DNA of 64,000 bases from Erysipelotrichaceae bacterium (GCA_017473265.1 JAFULQ010000008.1:1-64000); one strand, 5' to 3'; positions 36,184 through 46,820 are shown, numbered from the stretch's first letter. Numbers and translations: made by a program. The notes: a model not told the origin generated them from the letters alone.

Positions 36184-36477
36184 ATGAAGAAGTATGAAGT
36201 TATGTATATCTTAAAAGCAAATCTTGAAGATGCTACTAGACAAGCGACAATCGATTCATTAAATGCAATCATCACAAATGACGGTGGAGTGATTGAATCA
36301 ACAGATGAATGGGGTCTTCGCGAATTTGCGTATGAGATCGATGGCATGACAAAAGGATACTATGTAGTCGTTACTTTCAATGGTACAGCAGCTGCTGTAG
36401 CTGAATTTGAACGTATTGCACGTATTGATAACAATGTCATTCGTACAATGATGCTTTGCTTAGAAGGCATTAAGTAG
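36184..36477 (+). CDS. rpsF: 30S ribosomal protein S6
   Basis: A 97-aa ferredoxin-like ribosomal protein. MKKYEVMYILKANLED, the DEWGLREFAYEIDGMTKGYY stretch (W-G--.-AY-I) and IARIDNNVIRTMML are diagnostic. It binds S18 on the 30S platform. First gene of rpsF-ssb-rpsR, preceded by AAGGAGGTG held in the leader structure. Confidence 0.97.
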   Translation: MKKYEVMYILKANLEDATRQATIDSLNAIITNDGGVIESTDEWGLREFAYEIDGMTKGYYVVVTFNGTAAAVAEFERIARIDNNVIRTMMLCLEGIK

Positions 36478-36490
36478 TAGGTGAACGTTT

Positions 36491-36928
36491 ATGATTAATC
36501 GTGTGATTTTGGTGGGTCGTTTAACAAAAGATCCAATGCTTAGAAAGACACAAGCTGGAACTTCTGTAACATCGTTTACAGTTGCGTGTGGTCGTCGTGT
36601 GGCTGCAGGTCAAGAGCCTCAAACAGATTTTATTAACTGTGTGGCTTGGAACCGTACAGCGGATATTGTGAGTCAATATACACACAAGGGTAGCCTTGTT
36701 GGTGTAGAAGGACGCATTCAATCTCGTAGCTATGATGATGCACAAGGTAAACGTGTGTATGTGACTGAAGTTGTGTGTGACAGCGTTCAATTTTTAGAAT
36801 CACGCAGTGCAAGTGAAAATCGTGGTTCTATGATGGAAACTAGAGGTTATGAATCTGATGTTCCATCATATGATGATTTTGCTAGCACACCATCATTAGA
36901 TATTTCTAGTGATGACTTACCATTTTAA
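36491..36928 (+). CDS. ssb: Single-stranded DNA-binding protein
   Basis: A 145-aa SSB. The OB fold starts [17 protein letters not shown], with [14 protein letters not shown] and [18 protein letters not shown] flexible tail leads to the acidic tip DISSDDLPF, which recruits repair and replication partners. It acts as a tetramer on ssDNA. It lies between rpsF and rpsR, as in most Bacillota. Confidence 0.97.
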   Translation: MINRVILVGRLTKDPMLRKTQAGTSVTSFTVACGRRVAAGQEPQTDFINCVAWNRTADIVSQYTHKGSLVGVEGRIQSRSYDDAQGKRVYVTEVVCDSVQFLESRSASENRGSMMETRGYESDVPSYDDFASTPSLDISSDDLPF

Positions 36929-36945
36929 GAAAGGAGACTATTCGT

Positions 36946-37176
36946 ATGGCATTCAAAAAACAAAGAATGGGACGTAAAAAAGTATGTTATTTTACAAAAA
37001 ATAATGTTCAATATATCGATTACAAAGATACTGAATTATTAAAGAAATTTATCTCTGCAAACGGTAAAATTATCCCAAGACGTGTAACAGGTACTAGCGC
37101 TAAATACCAACGTATGTTAGCAACAGCTATTAAACGTGCTCGTCAAATGGCTTTATTACCTTATGTAGCTGACTAA
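36946..37176 (+). CDS. rpsR: 30S ribosomal protein S18
   Basis: A 76-aa basic protein. [35 protein letters not shown] and [17 protein letters not shown] are S18 signatures. It pairs with S6 in the small subunit. AAAGGAG precedes the ATG. A terminator follows. Confidence 0.97.
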   Translation: MAFKKQRMGRKKVCYFTKNNVQYIDYKDTELLKKFISANGKIIPRRVTGTSAKYQRMLATAIKRARQMALLPYVAD

Positions 37177-37199
37177 TTAAAAAAAACATATTTGAAACC

Positions 37200-37230
37200 A
37201 AAACCTCCGTCATTTGATGGAGGTTTTATA
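37200..37230 (+). terminator. Terminator after rpsR
   Basis: AAAACCTCC (37200-37208) pairs with GGAGGTTTT (37219-37227), then AT-rich sequence. A weak 3' tail may let some transcription reach the yybS-gdpP genes. Confidence 0.75.
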
Positions 37231-37252
37231 TTTTATAGAAAGGAAATGGATC

Positions 37253-38161
37253 ATGAATCGTAATATTAAAAGATTAACTGAAGGAGCCATGATGTGTGGT
37301 TTAATCGGTGTATTATTAGTTATCAATCGTCAATTTGCGAATGCTTTTGATGCATATATGATGTGGATTGTTCCATTGCCAATTATTGTTTATACAGTTC
37401 GTTATGGGATAAAAAATGGTTTTGTTGTAACGTTTTGCGCAAGTGTAATTGCCTTTATGTTAGCTTTACCACAAACAGTTTTTTATGTTTTAGCGAGTTG
37501 TTTATTAGGTGCGATTTATGGTCATGGTGTCCGTAAAGAAAAATCGAATGCATGGTTATTAACGACATCTATTATTGCTAGTACAATCATTATGATTGTG
37601 ACAACGATTCTATTTGCTAGTATCTTTGGATATGACTTACAAATGGAATTAGAGATGATTATGCAAATGGTGGACAGTGTAAATTTAAATGTCACCGGGA
37701 ATTTGGTTCGTACATTATTGTATGCATCATTATTCTTAACTTGCTTACTTGAAGGTTTCTTAGTACATATGTTAGCGTATATTGTATTAACGAAATTAAA
37801 GATTAAAGTAAAAGGCTTTGTACCATTGTTAAATTATTATGCACCAAAATGGTTTGCTTATACGGGTATATTGTCACTAGTTGGAAATTGGATTGTTCCA
37901 CATTTCACACAAAACACACAAATATTAGAGATACTCTTATGTGTAAGTGGTATCTATTTAGTAATAGCTGCATTATTTGGTTATTTATTAGTAATGCTAG
38001 CTATTCGCATTTCTAAAAAGAAATATAGCGTATTTTTCTTTGTTTTATTATTAGTATTGTTCTTTAAAGAAGTGATTATGTTATTATGTGTATTAGGAAT
38101 ATTAGATATGTTAACTGATGTTCGCAAAGACTTGTTGAGGAGGTTAGTGCATGAAAAATAA
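37253..38161 (+). CDS. YybS-like membrane protein (DUF2232)
   Basis: A 302-aa protein with about eight TM segments, starting MNRNIKRLTEGAMMCGLIG. Its position before gdpP and rplI, its length and hydrophobic profile fit YybS (DUF2232), whose function is unsettled; a link to vitamin or lipid transport has been discussed for related ECF S folds. ATG 37253 follows AAAGGAAA; the longer frame has no support. It overlaps gdpP by 11 bp, so the two are coupled. Confidence 0.8.
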   Translation: MNRNIKRLTEGAMMCGLIGVLLVINRQFANAFDAYMMWIVPLPIIVYTVRYGIKNGFVVTFCASVIAFMLALPQTVFYVLASCLLGAIYGHGVRKEKSNAWLLTTSIIASTIIMIVTTILFASIFGYDLQMELEMIMQMVDSVNLNVTGNLVRTLLYASLFLTCLLEGFLVHMLAYIVLTKLKIKVKGFVPLLNYYAPKWFAYTGILSLVGNWIVPHFTQNTQILEILLCVSGIYLVIAALFGYLLVMLAIRISKKKYSVFFFVLLLVLFFKEVIMLLCVLGILDMLTDVRKDLLRRLVHEK

Positions 38162-40136
38162 TTTAGAAGCTAACAAATATCGTACCGCCTTATTATTTAC
38201 TGTTGAAATTGTTATCGCACTATTATTAGAATTTGTTTTTAAAGTGCGTTATGCGTCTTTTATTCTTATTTTTGTTATTGTAGATGCGGTGTATGTTGCT
38301 TGGTTGATGTATCAATACAATCAAGAAGCAACTGAGAATTTTTATTCCATTAAAGATTTAGTAACTACCAACATGTCTGAAGCCATTCATTTTGGTGATG
38401 TGGGAATTGTAACATACAATCATGAGTATTTAATTACTTGGATGAGCGATTTATTTACAGATCGCGAAATTAATTATGTTGGTGAAAAGATTACAATGTG
38501 GTTACCAGAAATTAATCAATTATTCCAAAATGAAGTCGATCGAGTAACCGTTGAATTTGAAGGTTATTTGTATTTAGTTACTCGTGGTGAAGGTGAACAG
38601 GTTTTATATTTTAAAGATATTACGGATTATAGCTTGTTACAAAAGAACTATAAAAATGAAAAAGTAGTTATTGGTATGATTCATATGGATAATTATAATG
38701 AAACGATTCAATATGAAGATGAACAAAAGATTGCTTTAATTAATACGAATGTTCGTCAAAAAGTAGTGGATTGGTGTGTTCATCATAAAATGATGGTTCG
38801 TCGTGTGCGTTCGGACCGTTTTATGGTGGTTTTAAATGAAGCACAATATGCACATATTGCGGAAGAAAACTTCTCCATCTTATATGATGTTCGTAATGAA
38901 GCAACTAAATTAGATGTTGCGATTACATTATCTATGGCTTTTGCTAGAGGGACAAATGATTATTTAGAATTAGATAAAATGATGAATGATTTATTGGAAT
39001 TAGCCCAAAACCGTGGTGGTGACCAAGTTGCGGTAAAAGTATATGGCGAAAATGTAAAATTGTTTGGTGGAAGTAGTGAAGCACAAGAAAAACGTAGTCG
39101 TGTACGTGTGCGTGTAATGGCTAAGACTATTCAAGATATGATTGAAAACAGTAGTAAAGTCTTTATTGTAGGTCATAAAGAGATGGATTTTGACTGTTTA
39201 GGTGCAGCATTAGGAATGAGTCGTATTGTTTCTGCTTTACATAAAGAAGTATATATTGCCTTAGATGAACGTAGTATTGAACGTAAAGTTGAACAAGCGA
39301 TTTATCGCATTAATAAAAAACTAGTTGAAAATCATAATTTTATTCCTGTAGAAGAAGTAGAAGAAATGATTGATAAAGATACATTAGTGATTGCAGTGGA
39401 TCATCATCGCATGTCATTATCTAGTGGTGCTAAAATTATTGAAAAAGCATCTAAAACTATGGTTATTGACCATCATAGAAGAAGTTCTGATGATAATATT
39501 CCTGCAGTATTGGTATATGTTGAAACATCAGCTTCATCAACAACTGAGCTAGTTACTGAGTTATTACAATATCAATATGATAAAATTGAATTATTAGAAG
39601 AAGAAGCGGACGTTATGTTTGCAGGTATGCTTGTGGATACAAATCACTTTAGAACACGTAGTGGTAGTCGTACATTTGAAGCGGCTGCACAATTGCGTAA
39701 AATGGGGGCTGATCCAGCAAATGCGGATGATATGTTAAAAGATACGTATCGTGAATTTGAACTGCGTAATGAGATGTTATCTTATAGCGAACGTGTGTAT
39801 GATAATATCTTAGTATGTGCAATTGATAATGATGAAATTTACAATCGTACGGCATTGTCTATTGCGGCGGATGATTTATTATCGATTAAAGATACAAAAG
39901 CTACCTTCGTTATTGCTAGAATTGATGCAGAAACTGTAGCAATTAGTGCACGTAGTGCAGGTGAAGTGAATGTACAAACTCTTATGGAAAAAATGGGTGG
40001 TGGAGGACACTTCACTGGTGCAGCATTACAAAGAAAAGAATCATCTGTTAAAGAGTTAGAAGATGAATTGTTAGATTGTTTGGATGAATATTTAAAGGAG
40101 GAAAAGCGCGCTTATGAAAGTAATTCTATTGAGTGA
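38151..40136 (+). CDS. gdpP: Cyclic-di-AMP phosphodiesterase GdpP
   Basis: A 661-aa membrane enzyme. Two N-terminal TM helices (about 11-60), a PAS-like domain, a degenerate GGDEF (about 175-305, without the GGDEF motif) and a DHH/DHHA1 phosphodiesterase. The metal motifs are [46 protein letters not shown] and the terminal [12 protein letters not shown]. It hydrolyses c-di-AMP to pApA and so sets potassium and osmotic balance. Relevant targets are the Ktr-like and KdpD proteins at 56.7-62 kb. GGAGG precedes the ATG. Confidence 0.95.
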   Translation: MKNNLEANKYRTALLFTVEIVIALLLEFVFKVRYASFILIFVIVDAVYVAWLMYQYNQEATENFYSIKDLVTTNMSEAIHFGDVGIVTYNHEYLITWMSDLFTDREINYVGEKITMWLPEINQLFQNEVDRVTVEFEGYLYLVTRGEGEQVLYFKDITDYSLLQKNYKNEKVVIGMIHMDNYNETIQYEDEQKIALINTNVRQKVVDWCVHHKMMVRRVRSDRFMVVLNEAQYAHIAEENFSILYDVRNEATKLDVAITLSMAFARGTNDYLELDKMMNDLLELAQNRGGDQVAVKVYGENVKLFGGSSEAQEKRSRVRVRVMAKTIQDMIENSSKVFIVGHKEMDFDCLGAALGMSRIVSALHKEVYIALDERSIERKVEQAIYRINKKLVENHNFIPVEEVEEMIDKDTLVIAVDHHRMSLSSGAKIIEKASKTMVIDHHRRSSDDNIPAVLVYVETSASSTTELVTELLQYQYDKIELLEEEADVMFAGMLVDTNHFRTRSGSRTFEAAAQLRKMGADPANADDMLKDTYREFELRNEMLSYSERVYDNILVCAIDNDEIYNRTALSIAADDLLSIKDTKATFVIARIDAETVAISARSAGEVNVQTLMEKMGGGGHFTGAALQRKESSVKELEDELLDCLDEYLKEEKRAYESNSIE

Positions 40137-40560
40137 TGTTAAAAAAGTAGGTAAAAAAGGTGAAATTAAAGAAGTTGCGGATGGATATGCTAGAAACTTC
40201 TTAATTCGTAATCATTTAGCTGTAGAAGCTACAAAAGGTAGTTTGAATGTTTTGGATCAACAAAACCAAGCGGCAGCTGAAGCTGAAGCGCAAAAAGTAG
40301 CGGATGCGAAAGCATTAAAAGAAGAAATTGAGAAATTAACATTAGTATTTAAAGTAAAAGTTGGTAAAGAAGGTAGAGCCTTTGGAAGTGTTTCTACTAA
40401 ACAAATTACAGATGAATTATTAAAGCGTTATAAGATTAAAGTTGAAAAACGCAAATTCGTTGATACTGACAATTTAGGAACTTTAGGTTATCATAATGTT
40501 AAGGTTGAGCTTCATAAAGGAGTAATTGCGACTGTTAAAGTTCAACTAGTAGAAATTTAA
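40114..40560 (+). CDS. rplI: 50S ribosomal protein L9
   Basis: A 148-aa protein. The N-terminal domain [19 protein letters not shown], with [14 protein letters not shown], is diagnostic; a long helix (about 45-75) links it to the C-terminal domain ([33 protein letters not shown]). It overlaps gdpP by 23 bp. AAAGGAGG lies within the gdpP end. Confidence 0.97.
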   Translation: MKVILLSDVKKVGKKGEIKEVADGYARNFLIRNHLAVEATKGSLNVLDQQNQAAAEAEAQKVADAKALKEEIEKLTLVFKVKVGKEGRAFGSVSTKQITDELLKRYKIKVEKRKFVDTDNLGTLGYHNVKVELHKGVIATVKVQLVEI

Positions 40561-40581
40561 GATTAGAGAGGAGTGATTGCC

Positions 40582-41925
40582 ATGGCAAAACAAATGCCAA
40601 ATAGCGTTGATGTAGAACAATCTTTATTAGGATCGATGTTGTTATATCCTGAAAGTGTTCGTATTGCGTTTGAAAAAGGGTTGGTGGAGAGCGATTTTTA
40701 TTCAAATGTGAATCAACGTATTTTCAATGTCATCATGGGGATAGACAATGAGAAAAAGCCAGTGGAAATTACTGGTGTCGTCACTCGATTAACTGATTTG
40801 GGATTATTACAACAAGTTGGTGGAATGGAATATTTATTAAAATTAGTAGATATGGCAACTTCACCAGCAAATTGTGAATATTACATTAGTTTGGTACAGA
40901 ATAAAGCGATTTTACGTCGCTTAATTGAAAGTGCACAAGAAATATCAGAAGAGGGTATGGATCTTTCAAATGATATTGAAGATGTATTAGATTTGGCTGA
41001 ACAAAAGATTTTAAATGTTACAAGAAGTCGTAGAACGACTGATTTCCGTACAGGTAAGCAAGTTGTACAAGTGGTATTAAAAGAACTTGAAAATTTACAA
41101 CAAAACCGTGGTTTAACGGGTATTCCAACAAACTTTGAACGTTTGGATTATATGACAAACGGTTTTCAAAGAGGGGATTTAATTATTTTAGCGGCTCGTC
41201 CATCTATGGGGAAAACAGCGTTTGCTTTAAACTTAGGTTTAAATGCGGCTACAATTTTTGATAAAACTGTTGCCATTTTCTCACTAGAAATGCCTAGTGA
41301 ACAATTGGTAAAACGTATGTTGTCTTCAAAAGGCGCTGTACAAGGTAGTAAATTAAAAAATGGTTATTTAGATAACCGTGATTGGAATAATTTATATGAT
41401 GCGGCACAAGAACTTCAACAAGCAAAAATTTTCTTGGATGACAGTTCTACAATCCGTATGTCAGAAATTTTTAGTAAATGTCGTAAATTAAAATCTGAAC
41501 ATGGTTTAGATATTGTTATTATCGACTACTTACAATTAATTTCTGGTGGTAAAAAGACAGAATCTCGTCAACAAGAAGTATCAGAAATTTCTCGTAATTT
41601 AAAACAATTGGCGAGAGAATTGGAAGTCCCAGTTATTGCCTTGTCACAATTGTCTCGTAAAACAGAACAAAGACCTGGGGAAGATAAGCGTCCAATCTTA
41701 TCTGACTTAAGAGAATCTGGTTCTATTGAGCAAGATGCGGACTTAGTTATGTTCTTACATAGTGCAGATTATTATAAAAAAGAAAAGCCTGAAATTCGTT
41801 CTATGCAAGTTATCGTTGCGAAGCATCGTAATGGTGCTGTTGGTGATGTTGATTTAACGTTTGAACCTGGAATTAGTACTTTCTTTAATGCGGCTAAGAA
41901 AGGAGAAGAGATGGATGAATCGTAG
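40582..41925 (+). CDS. dnaB: Replicative DNA helicase
   Basis: A 447-aa DnaB-type hexameric helicase (DnaC in Bacillus naming). The N-terminal primase-interacting domain starts NSVDVEQSLLGSMLLYP. RecA motor: Walker A AARPSMGKTAFALN, FSLEMPSEQLVKRML, Walker B VIIDYLQLI and the SQLSRKTEQR arginine-finger loop. The start ATG 40582 follows GAGGAGTGA; the GTG three codons earlier is the ribosome site region. Confidence 0.96.
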   Translation: MAKQMPNSVDVEQSLLGSMLLYPESVRIAFEKGLVESDFYSNVNQRIFNVIMGIDNEKKPVEITGVVTRLTDLGLLQQVGGMEYLLKLVDMATSPANCEYYISLVQNKAILRRLIESAQEISEEGMDLSNDIEDVLDLAEQKILNVTRSRRTTDFRTGKQVVQVVLKELENLQQNRGLTGIPTNFERLDYMTNGFQRGDLIILAARPSMGKTAFALNLGLNAATIFDKTVAIFSLEMPSEQLVKRMLSSKGAVQGSKLKNGYLDNRDWNNLYDAAQELQQAKIFLDDSSTIRMSEIFSKCRKLKSEHGLDIVIIDYLQLISGGKKTESRQQEVSEISRNLKQLARELEVPVIALSQLSRKTEQRPGEDKRPILSDLRESGSIEQDADLVMFLHSADYYKKEKPEIRSMQVIVAKHRNGAVGDVDLTFEPGISTFFNAAKKGEEMDES

Positions 41926-43459
41926 TAAACTATTGATTGTAATTGCCATTTTTCTAAGTATTGGTTGTGGGATTTTATTTCCAAATATTAGTAATAGAAA
42001 GTCTTATGCTTTAGATGTATTGCCACAAGATACAGGTAATGAGATTATGGTGTTAGACCAACAAAAACTATCTGTATATCAAAATCCGGTTGAAATTACA
42101 AAACTGTATAATAAAAACCAATTGATTGGTGTTATCACAGATATGAAATCATTGGATGAAACACTAGATATAGTATATAAAGAAGACTATGAAGAAAAAT
42201 TCCCTGGTACTGAGGTTGGTTTAGGGGAAGATGTATATTTCGTGAAAGAACAATCGTATTTTGAATATGAAAATATTGATGATGAAATCATGGAATATTT
42301 AGTTAGTGAGAATTTATTCTCTATTTTAACGAATAAAATTGAGTTTAGTAATGGTGCTGTTATTTATGTAAATAACGTTGAAGACTTTACAAATGCTCGT
42401 GAGAAGTATTTATTGAACTTTATTTCAAAGGCTACTTATGATTTATTAAAAATGAATCAAGCACCAACTGCTTTATCAAGTTTTGGTGAACAAGAGCTTA
42501 GCTTACAAGTTTTAGAAGAAATGACTGTAAGTGAAGGGTTGGCTTCAGAAGAAGATATTTTCATGAATGAGACCGAAATTTTAGAATTCTTAAGTTACGG
42601 TTATGGAGTAACTAAGCAGTATTATACAGTAAAAGAGTATGATACGGTTGAAGGGGTAGCAACACAAGCAAGAACCGGTATTAACACGCAACAATTGATT
42701 GCGATTAATCCAGGAGTGTTGGTGTCTGAAGACCAAGTATTAACACCAGGTCAAAAGTTGAATATTACGTATTTTGATTCACCATTAACAGTAGTGGTTG
42801 TGAAAGAACGTTTAGTAGAAGAAAAGATATATCCTGCTTCTACTAAATATATTCGTGATGATACTTTAGCGGCAGGAAAACGTATTGTTGAAGTAAAAGA
42901 AGTTATTGGGACACGTAATGTACGTTACCAAGATACATACACGAATGGTGTTTTAACTAGTGGGAAAGAAATCTCCAGTTTAACAACCATTCAACCGGTT
43001 CAAGAAGTTGTACGTATCGGTACTAAAGGTGGCGGTAACTATAACCAATTTATTACTGGTGGTGAAGGTCAGTTCTGGTATCCAGTTAAAAATCCAAGAA
43101 TCACTTGTCGTTGGGGTTGTTATAAAGGACACCAAGCATTGGATTTACAAGAACGTTATAATGTTTGGGGTAACTGTTATGCGGCTGCTGAAGGATATGT
43201 ATGGTCTAATTCGTATGATAGTTTAGGTGGTTATTATGTTATTCTAGACCACAAGAATGGATACTATACATATTATGGTCACTTCCGTGAAAAGAGTGCG
43301 GTAAAAGTTGGACAATATATTTCCAAAGGTCAAATGATCGGTAAAGTTGGTATGACTGGTGTCGCAACTGGTCCACACGTTCACTTTGAAATTTGGACGG
43401 ATGGTAAACCATATCGTGGTGGAAGACGTTTGGATCCATGTAAATTCTTAGGATGTTAA
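41915..43459 (+). CDS. M23 peptidase with LysM-like and G5 domains
   Basis: A 514-aa exported protein. A signal peptide or anchor (about 1-25, LLIVIAIFLSIGCGILF) precedes an unrecognised region, a LysM-like domain (about 235-285: YYTVKEYDTVEGVATQA, LIAINPGVLVSEDQVLTPGQ) and a G5-like domain (KRIVEVKEVIGTRNVRYQD). The C-terminal M23 domain has zinc ligands in GHQALDLQ and GPHVHFEIW and the HxH pattern is complete. It probably cuts peptidoglycan cross-links outside the membrane. ATG 41915 overlaps the dnaB end by 11 bp, with AGGAGAA upstream. Confidence 0.9.
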   Translation: MNRSKLLIVIAIFLSIGCGILFPNISNRKSYALDVLPQDTGNEIMVLDQQKLSVYQNPVEITKLYNKNQLIGVITDMKSLDETLDIVYKEDYEEKFPGTEVGLGEDVYFVKEQSYFEYENIDDEIMEYLVSENLFSILTNKIEFSNGAVIYVNNVEDFTNAREKYLLNFISKATYDLLKMNQAPTALSSFGEQELSLQVLEEMTVSEGLASEEDIFMNETEILEFLSYGYGVTKQYYTVKEYDTVEGVATQARTGINTQQLIAINPGVLVSEDQVLTPGQKLNITYFDSPLTVVVVKERLVEEKIYPASTKYIRDDTLAAGKRIVEVKEVIGTRNVRYQDTYTNGVLTSGKEISSLTTIQPVQEVVRIGTKGGGNYNQFITGGEGQFWYPVKNPRITCRWGCYKGHQALDLQERYNVWGNCYAAAEGYVWSNSYDSLGGYYVILDHKNGYYTYYGHFREKSAVKVGQYISKGQMIGKVGMTGVATGPHVHFEIWTDGKPYRGGRRLDPCKFLGC

Positions 43460-43460
43460 T

Positions 43461-44204
43461 ATGAAGTATTATGTATTAGCTAGTGGATCTAAAGGAAATT
43501 GTTCATTAATCGTTTCTAATGAAACCATCATCATGTTAGATTGTGGATGCAGTAAGAAATATATTAATGATAGTTTAAAGGAATTGAATTATACCCTTGA
43601 TAATATTGATGCATTATTACTTACACATTCGCATACCGATCATATTCGAAGTGTGGATGTGTTTACACAAATTCCAGTATATGCATCATTTGAACTATTA
43701 AATCGAAGAGATGAAATAGAAGTTGTGCCATATCAATCATTTCAAATCAAAGACGTGAACATAACACCAATTGCCTTATCACATGATACAGAATCTACGG
43801 TAGGCTATATCTTTGATGATGGAAGTGAACGTTTGGTATATGTAACAGATACGGGGTATGTTAGTGAGAAGAATATCGAATATTTATTAAATGCAGATTA
43901 CTATATTTTCGAAAGTAATCATGATATTCCAACACTTATGGCCACAAGACGTCCACAATTTCTAAAGGCTAGAATTATTTCGAATTATGGTCATTTATGT
44001 AATGAAGAAGCAGCACAAATCTTATCACGTTGTATTGGTGCCAATACTAAGGAAATTGTCTTAGCACATATATCTCAAGAAGCCAATACACAAGAAATGG
44101 CATTAAATTCCTTGTTGCATGAATTACATTTTATCCAATATCCTGTGAATAAGTTAAAAATTTATGCGGCAGGACAATATGAAATTATTAGAGGTGGGAA
44201 CTAA
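43461..44204 (+). CDS. WalJ/YycJ-like metallo-beta-lactamase fold hydrolase
   Basis: A 247-aa MBL-fold protein: MKYYVLASGSKGNCSLI with the YycJ-type start, metal motif LTHSHTDHIRS, and later ALSHDTESTVGYIF, VYVTDTGYVSEKN and VLAHISQEAN. YycJ (WalJ) proteins are cytoplasmic nuclease-like enzymes linked to cell-wall and repair control. Usually next to walRK; here those genes are absent, though rlmH follows as in the wal region. It starts one base after the peptidase stop. Confidence 0.88.
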   Translation: MKYYVLASGSKGNCSLIVSNETIIMLDCGCSKKYINDSLKELNYTLDNIDALLLTHSHTDHIRSVDVFTQIPVYASFELLNRRDEIEVVPYQSFQIKDVNITPIALSHDTESTVGYIFDDGSERLVYVTDTGYVSEKNIEYLLNADYYIFESNHDIPTLMATRRPQFLKARIISNYGHLCNEEAAQILSRCIGANTKEIVLAHISQEANTQEMALNSLLHELHFIQYPVNKLKIYAAGQYEIIRGGN

Positions 44205-44221
44205 AAGGTTTCCACCTTTTC
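44192..44221 (+). terminator. Terminator overlapping the walJ-like stop
   Basis: AGGTGGGAAC (44192-44201) pairs with GTTTCCACCT (44208-44217) with one G-T pair, then TTTTCT. The stop codon is in the loop. Confidence 0.75.
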
Positions 44222-44254
44222 TAAAACCTAGTATAATAAAATGGGTGAGAATTA

Positions 44255-44728
44255 ATGAAAATTGTTTGTGTGGGAAAAATAAAAGAGAAATCATTAGCTA
44301 CATTAATCCAAGAGTATTGTAAACGCATTGGTGCATATACCAAATTGGAAATTGTAGAAGTAGATGATATTATGGCACCACAATCCAATAGTGATGCACA
44401 AAATGAACAAGTGAAATATAAAGAAGGACAAGCGATTTTAAGTAAAATCAAAGAAAAAGAGTTTGTGATTTTACTGGATTTAAAAGGTAAAATGTTAACA
44501 TCAGAAAGTTTGTCTGAAAAAATAGAAGAAATTCAAACCTATCATGGTTCACAAATTACATTTGTTATTGGAGGCTCATTAGGTATTTCACAAGAGGTGA
44601 TTCAACGAAGTAATTTTAGATGGAAATTATCAGATTTAACATTTCCACACCAAATTGTTCGTTTAATGATTGTTGAACAAATTTATCGTTCATTCAAAAT
44701 TATGAAAAATGAACCTTACCATAAGTAG
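44255..44728 (+). CDS. rlmH: 23S rRNA pseudouridine-1915 N3-methyltransferase
   Basis: A 157-aa SPOUT methyltransferase, full length for RlmH. MKIVCVGKIKEKSLATLIQ, FVILLDLKGKMLTSE, VIGGSLGISQEV (the SAM knot) and LSDLTFPHQIVRLMIVEQIYR are diagnostic. It methylates pseudouridine 1915 in helix 69. TATAAT at 44232-44237 may give it its own promoter after the upstream terminator. Confidence 0.96.
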   Translation: MKIVCVGKIKEKSLATLIQEYCKRIGAYTKLEIVEVDDIMAPQSNSDAQNEQVKYKEGQAILSKIKEKEFVILLDLKGKMLTSESLSEKIEEIQTYHGSQITFVIGGSLGISQEVIQRSNFRWKLSDLTFPHQIVRLMIVEQIYRSFKIMKNEPYHK

Positions 44729-44736
44729 GAGGTATT

Positions 44737-45966
44737 ATGTATAAATTTTATATAGATACAAATAAAGAGGCTTTTGATGCTTTTGTACAAGAACATGCGT
44801 ACGCATCGCTTTTACAAGGCAGTAAATGGTCATTAATTAAAGATAACTGGGGACATCAATTTGTTTCTGTTACAAAAGAAGATACGATTGTTGCGACCGC
44901 AATGATATTAATAAAACATATGCCTTTAGGATTTACATTGTTCTATATTCCTAGAGGACCGGTTATGGATTATGAAAATGAAGAGTTAGTACGATTCTTT
45001 TTTGTAGAACTTAAAAAGTATGCAAAAACACAAAAAGCGATTTGTGTAAAATTTGATCCACTAGTTATCTATAATGCTTTTGCATTAAAAGATGTAGAAA
45101 ATCGTAAAACATATGATCATAAAACAGTAGAACTATTAAAAAGTATGGGTGTTCATCATTATGGCTATAATTTAGATATGCATGATGCTACGCAACCTAG
45201 AACACAGGCTGTTTTCTATTTTTATGAAAACTGGAGAAATGATTATAGTTCCAATTTGAAAAAGAATGTACAAAAAGCAAAGAATAAAGGTGTGCAATGG
45301 AAACAAGCTGGAAAAGAAAGTATTGATATTTTCGCTGATTTATTAAAGAAAACCAGTGATCGTCAAGGTGTTGCCTTACGTGATAAAAGCTATTTTGAAC
45401 GCTTAATGGATGTGTATCAAGAAGATGCCGCAATCTTTTTGACATATATTAATCAAAAAGAATTATTACTTGAAGCAACAAATAAATTAAATGATATCCA
45501 ACAAAATTTACAAGCAAATCCAAATCGAGCAGCGAGTAAATTAAAAGCAATTTATGAAAATATCCAAGGATTGGAAGATGAAATAGCAAGATTACAACAA
45601 AACATTGAAGTTGATGGTGAAATAGCTTATATTTCTGCCACATTGATTTGTAAAGATAAACATACATCTGAATTGTTATATGCAGGTATGGATGATAAGT
45701 ATAACAAATATTGTGGTACCTATATTTCATGGCTAAAAGCACTAGAATGGGCTGAAGATGCAGGATGTAGAAAATGTAACTTTGGGGGTGTACAAGGAAC
45801 ACTTGATGATGGATTGACATCATATAAGAGTCGTTTCTCTCCAGTGTTTGAAGATTATATTGGAGAACTAGATATGCCAGTTATGCCATTATGGTATCGC
45901 ATGTTTGTTGTGACATTACCTATGGCTAAGAAAGTATTAAGAGGAATTCGTTCATGGAAGAAATAA
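44737..45966 (+). CDS. FemX/FemAB-type peptidoglycan aminoacyltransferase
   Basis: A 409-aa Fem-family enzyme (two GNAT-like lobes), with the family marks FTLFYIPRGPVMDY, NLKKNVQKAKNKGVQW, YAGMDDKYNKYCGTYISW and KCNFGGVQGTLDDGLTSYK. A charged helical insert (about 245-290, ATNKLNDIQQNLQ to EDEIARLQQNIE) forms the coiled-coil arm that binds tRNA. It transfers amino acids from aminoacyl-tRNA to the lipid II peptide for the interpeptide bridge. Only one Fem protein is present here. It starts eight bases after rlmH. Confidence 0.9.
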   Translation: MYKFYIDTNKEAFDAFVQEHAYASLLQGSKWSLIKDNWGHQFVSVTKEDTIVATAMILIKHMPLGFTLFYIPRGPVMDYENEELVRFFFVELKKYAKTQKAICVKFDPLVIYNAFALKDVENRKTYDHKTVELLKSMGVHHYGYNLDMHDATQPRTQAVFYFYENWRNDYSSNLKKNVQKAKNKGVQWKQAGKESIDIFADLLKKTSDRQGVALRDKSYFERLMDVYQEDAAIFLTYINQKELLLEATNKLNDIQQNLQANPNRAASKLKAIYENIQGLEDEIARLQQNIEVDGEIAYISATLICKDKHTSELLYAGMDDKYNKYCGTYISWLKALEWAEDAGCRKCNFGGVQGTLDDGLTSYKSRFSPVFEDYIGELDMPVMPLWYRMFVVTLPMAKKVLRGIRSWKK

Positions 45967-46817
45967 CATTTGAAACGTTTATGAATTGGTTAGATGGTTT
46001 ATTTGTACAATCAGCTGTAGAAGGTATCTTGGCGATAATCTTAGTGCTAATTGTTACTTTGTTTTGTTGGAAAATTGCTAAGAAAATCATTCGTAAACAT
46101 TTAGTGAATAAGAATTTAGATATCATTTTGAATATAACAAAAATTGTAATTTGGACATTTGGTATCTTGATTGCGACAAGACAAATTAAAGCATTACAAG
46201 ATTTAGCTTTAGTTTTATTCTCAAGTTCAGGCGTAGTGGTGGTAGTTTTAGGCCTATCTGCTCAAGAAACAATGAACAATATCATTAGTGGAGTTATGAT
46301 TGCTTGGAATAAGCCATTTGAAATTGGAGATTATATACGTTGTGTGGATAATAGTGCGGAAGGATATGTACATGCGATTGAATTGCGTCATACCATCTTG
46401 CGTACCTTTGAAAATCATTTATTTGTAGTGCCTAATTCAATACTAAATACATCAGTTATTGAAAATTATACAATGGCTGAAAAACAATGTGTTTTCTTTG
46501 ATGTAGGTATTAGTTATGAAAGTGATTTAGAACGTGCAATTGAAATCATTCGTGATATTGCTTTAGCACATCCACTATTCTATGATGTGCGAACAAAAGA
46601 AGATATCGAAAATGGTGTAGAACCAGTTACAGTACGTGTACAAGCATTAGCAGATTTTTCGGTAAAATTGCGTGCAGTATTGTGGGTAGAAAGTTTTAAT
46701 CAAAGAGGAAGTTATTTATCAGATTTGCGTAAAGCTGTGAAATTGCAGTTTGACAAAGAGGGGATTGAAATACCATATCCTTATCAAAATACAATTATTC
46801 ACACAAAGGAAAAATAG
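45954..46817 (+). CDS. MscS-family small-conductance mechanosensitive channel
   Basis: A 287-aa protein with three TM segments (about 20-45, 60-80, 85-110). The pore helix VVVLGLSAQETMNNIISGV is followed by the beta domain with KPFEIGDYIRC, HTILRTFENHLFVVPNS and the cytoplasmic cage. It opens on osmotic downshock to release solutes. The ATG lies within the femX end (13-bp overlap). Confidence 0.93.
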   Translation: MEEITFETFMNWLDGLFVQSAVEGILAIILVLIVTLFCWKIAKKIIRKHLVNKNLDIILNITKIVIWTFGILIATRQIKALQDLALVLFSSSGVVVVVLGLSAQETMNNIISGVMIAWNKPFEIGDYIRCVDNSAEGYVHAIELRHTILRTFENHLFVVPNSILNTSVIENYTMAEKQCVFFDVGISYESDLERAIEIIRDIALAHPLFYDVRTKEDIENGVEPVTVRVQALADFSVKLRAVLWVESFNQRGSYLSDLRKAVKLQFDKEGIEIPYPYQNTIIHTKEK

Positions 46818-46820
46818 TTG

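Noticed and set aside
43461-44728. A walRK two-component region, suggested by walJ-like and rlmH genes
   Set aside because: No walR, walK, walH or walI gene is found; the neighbours are dnaB, an M23 peptidase and femX.
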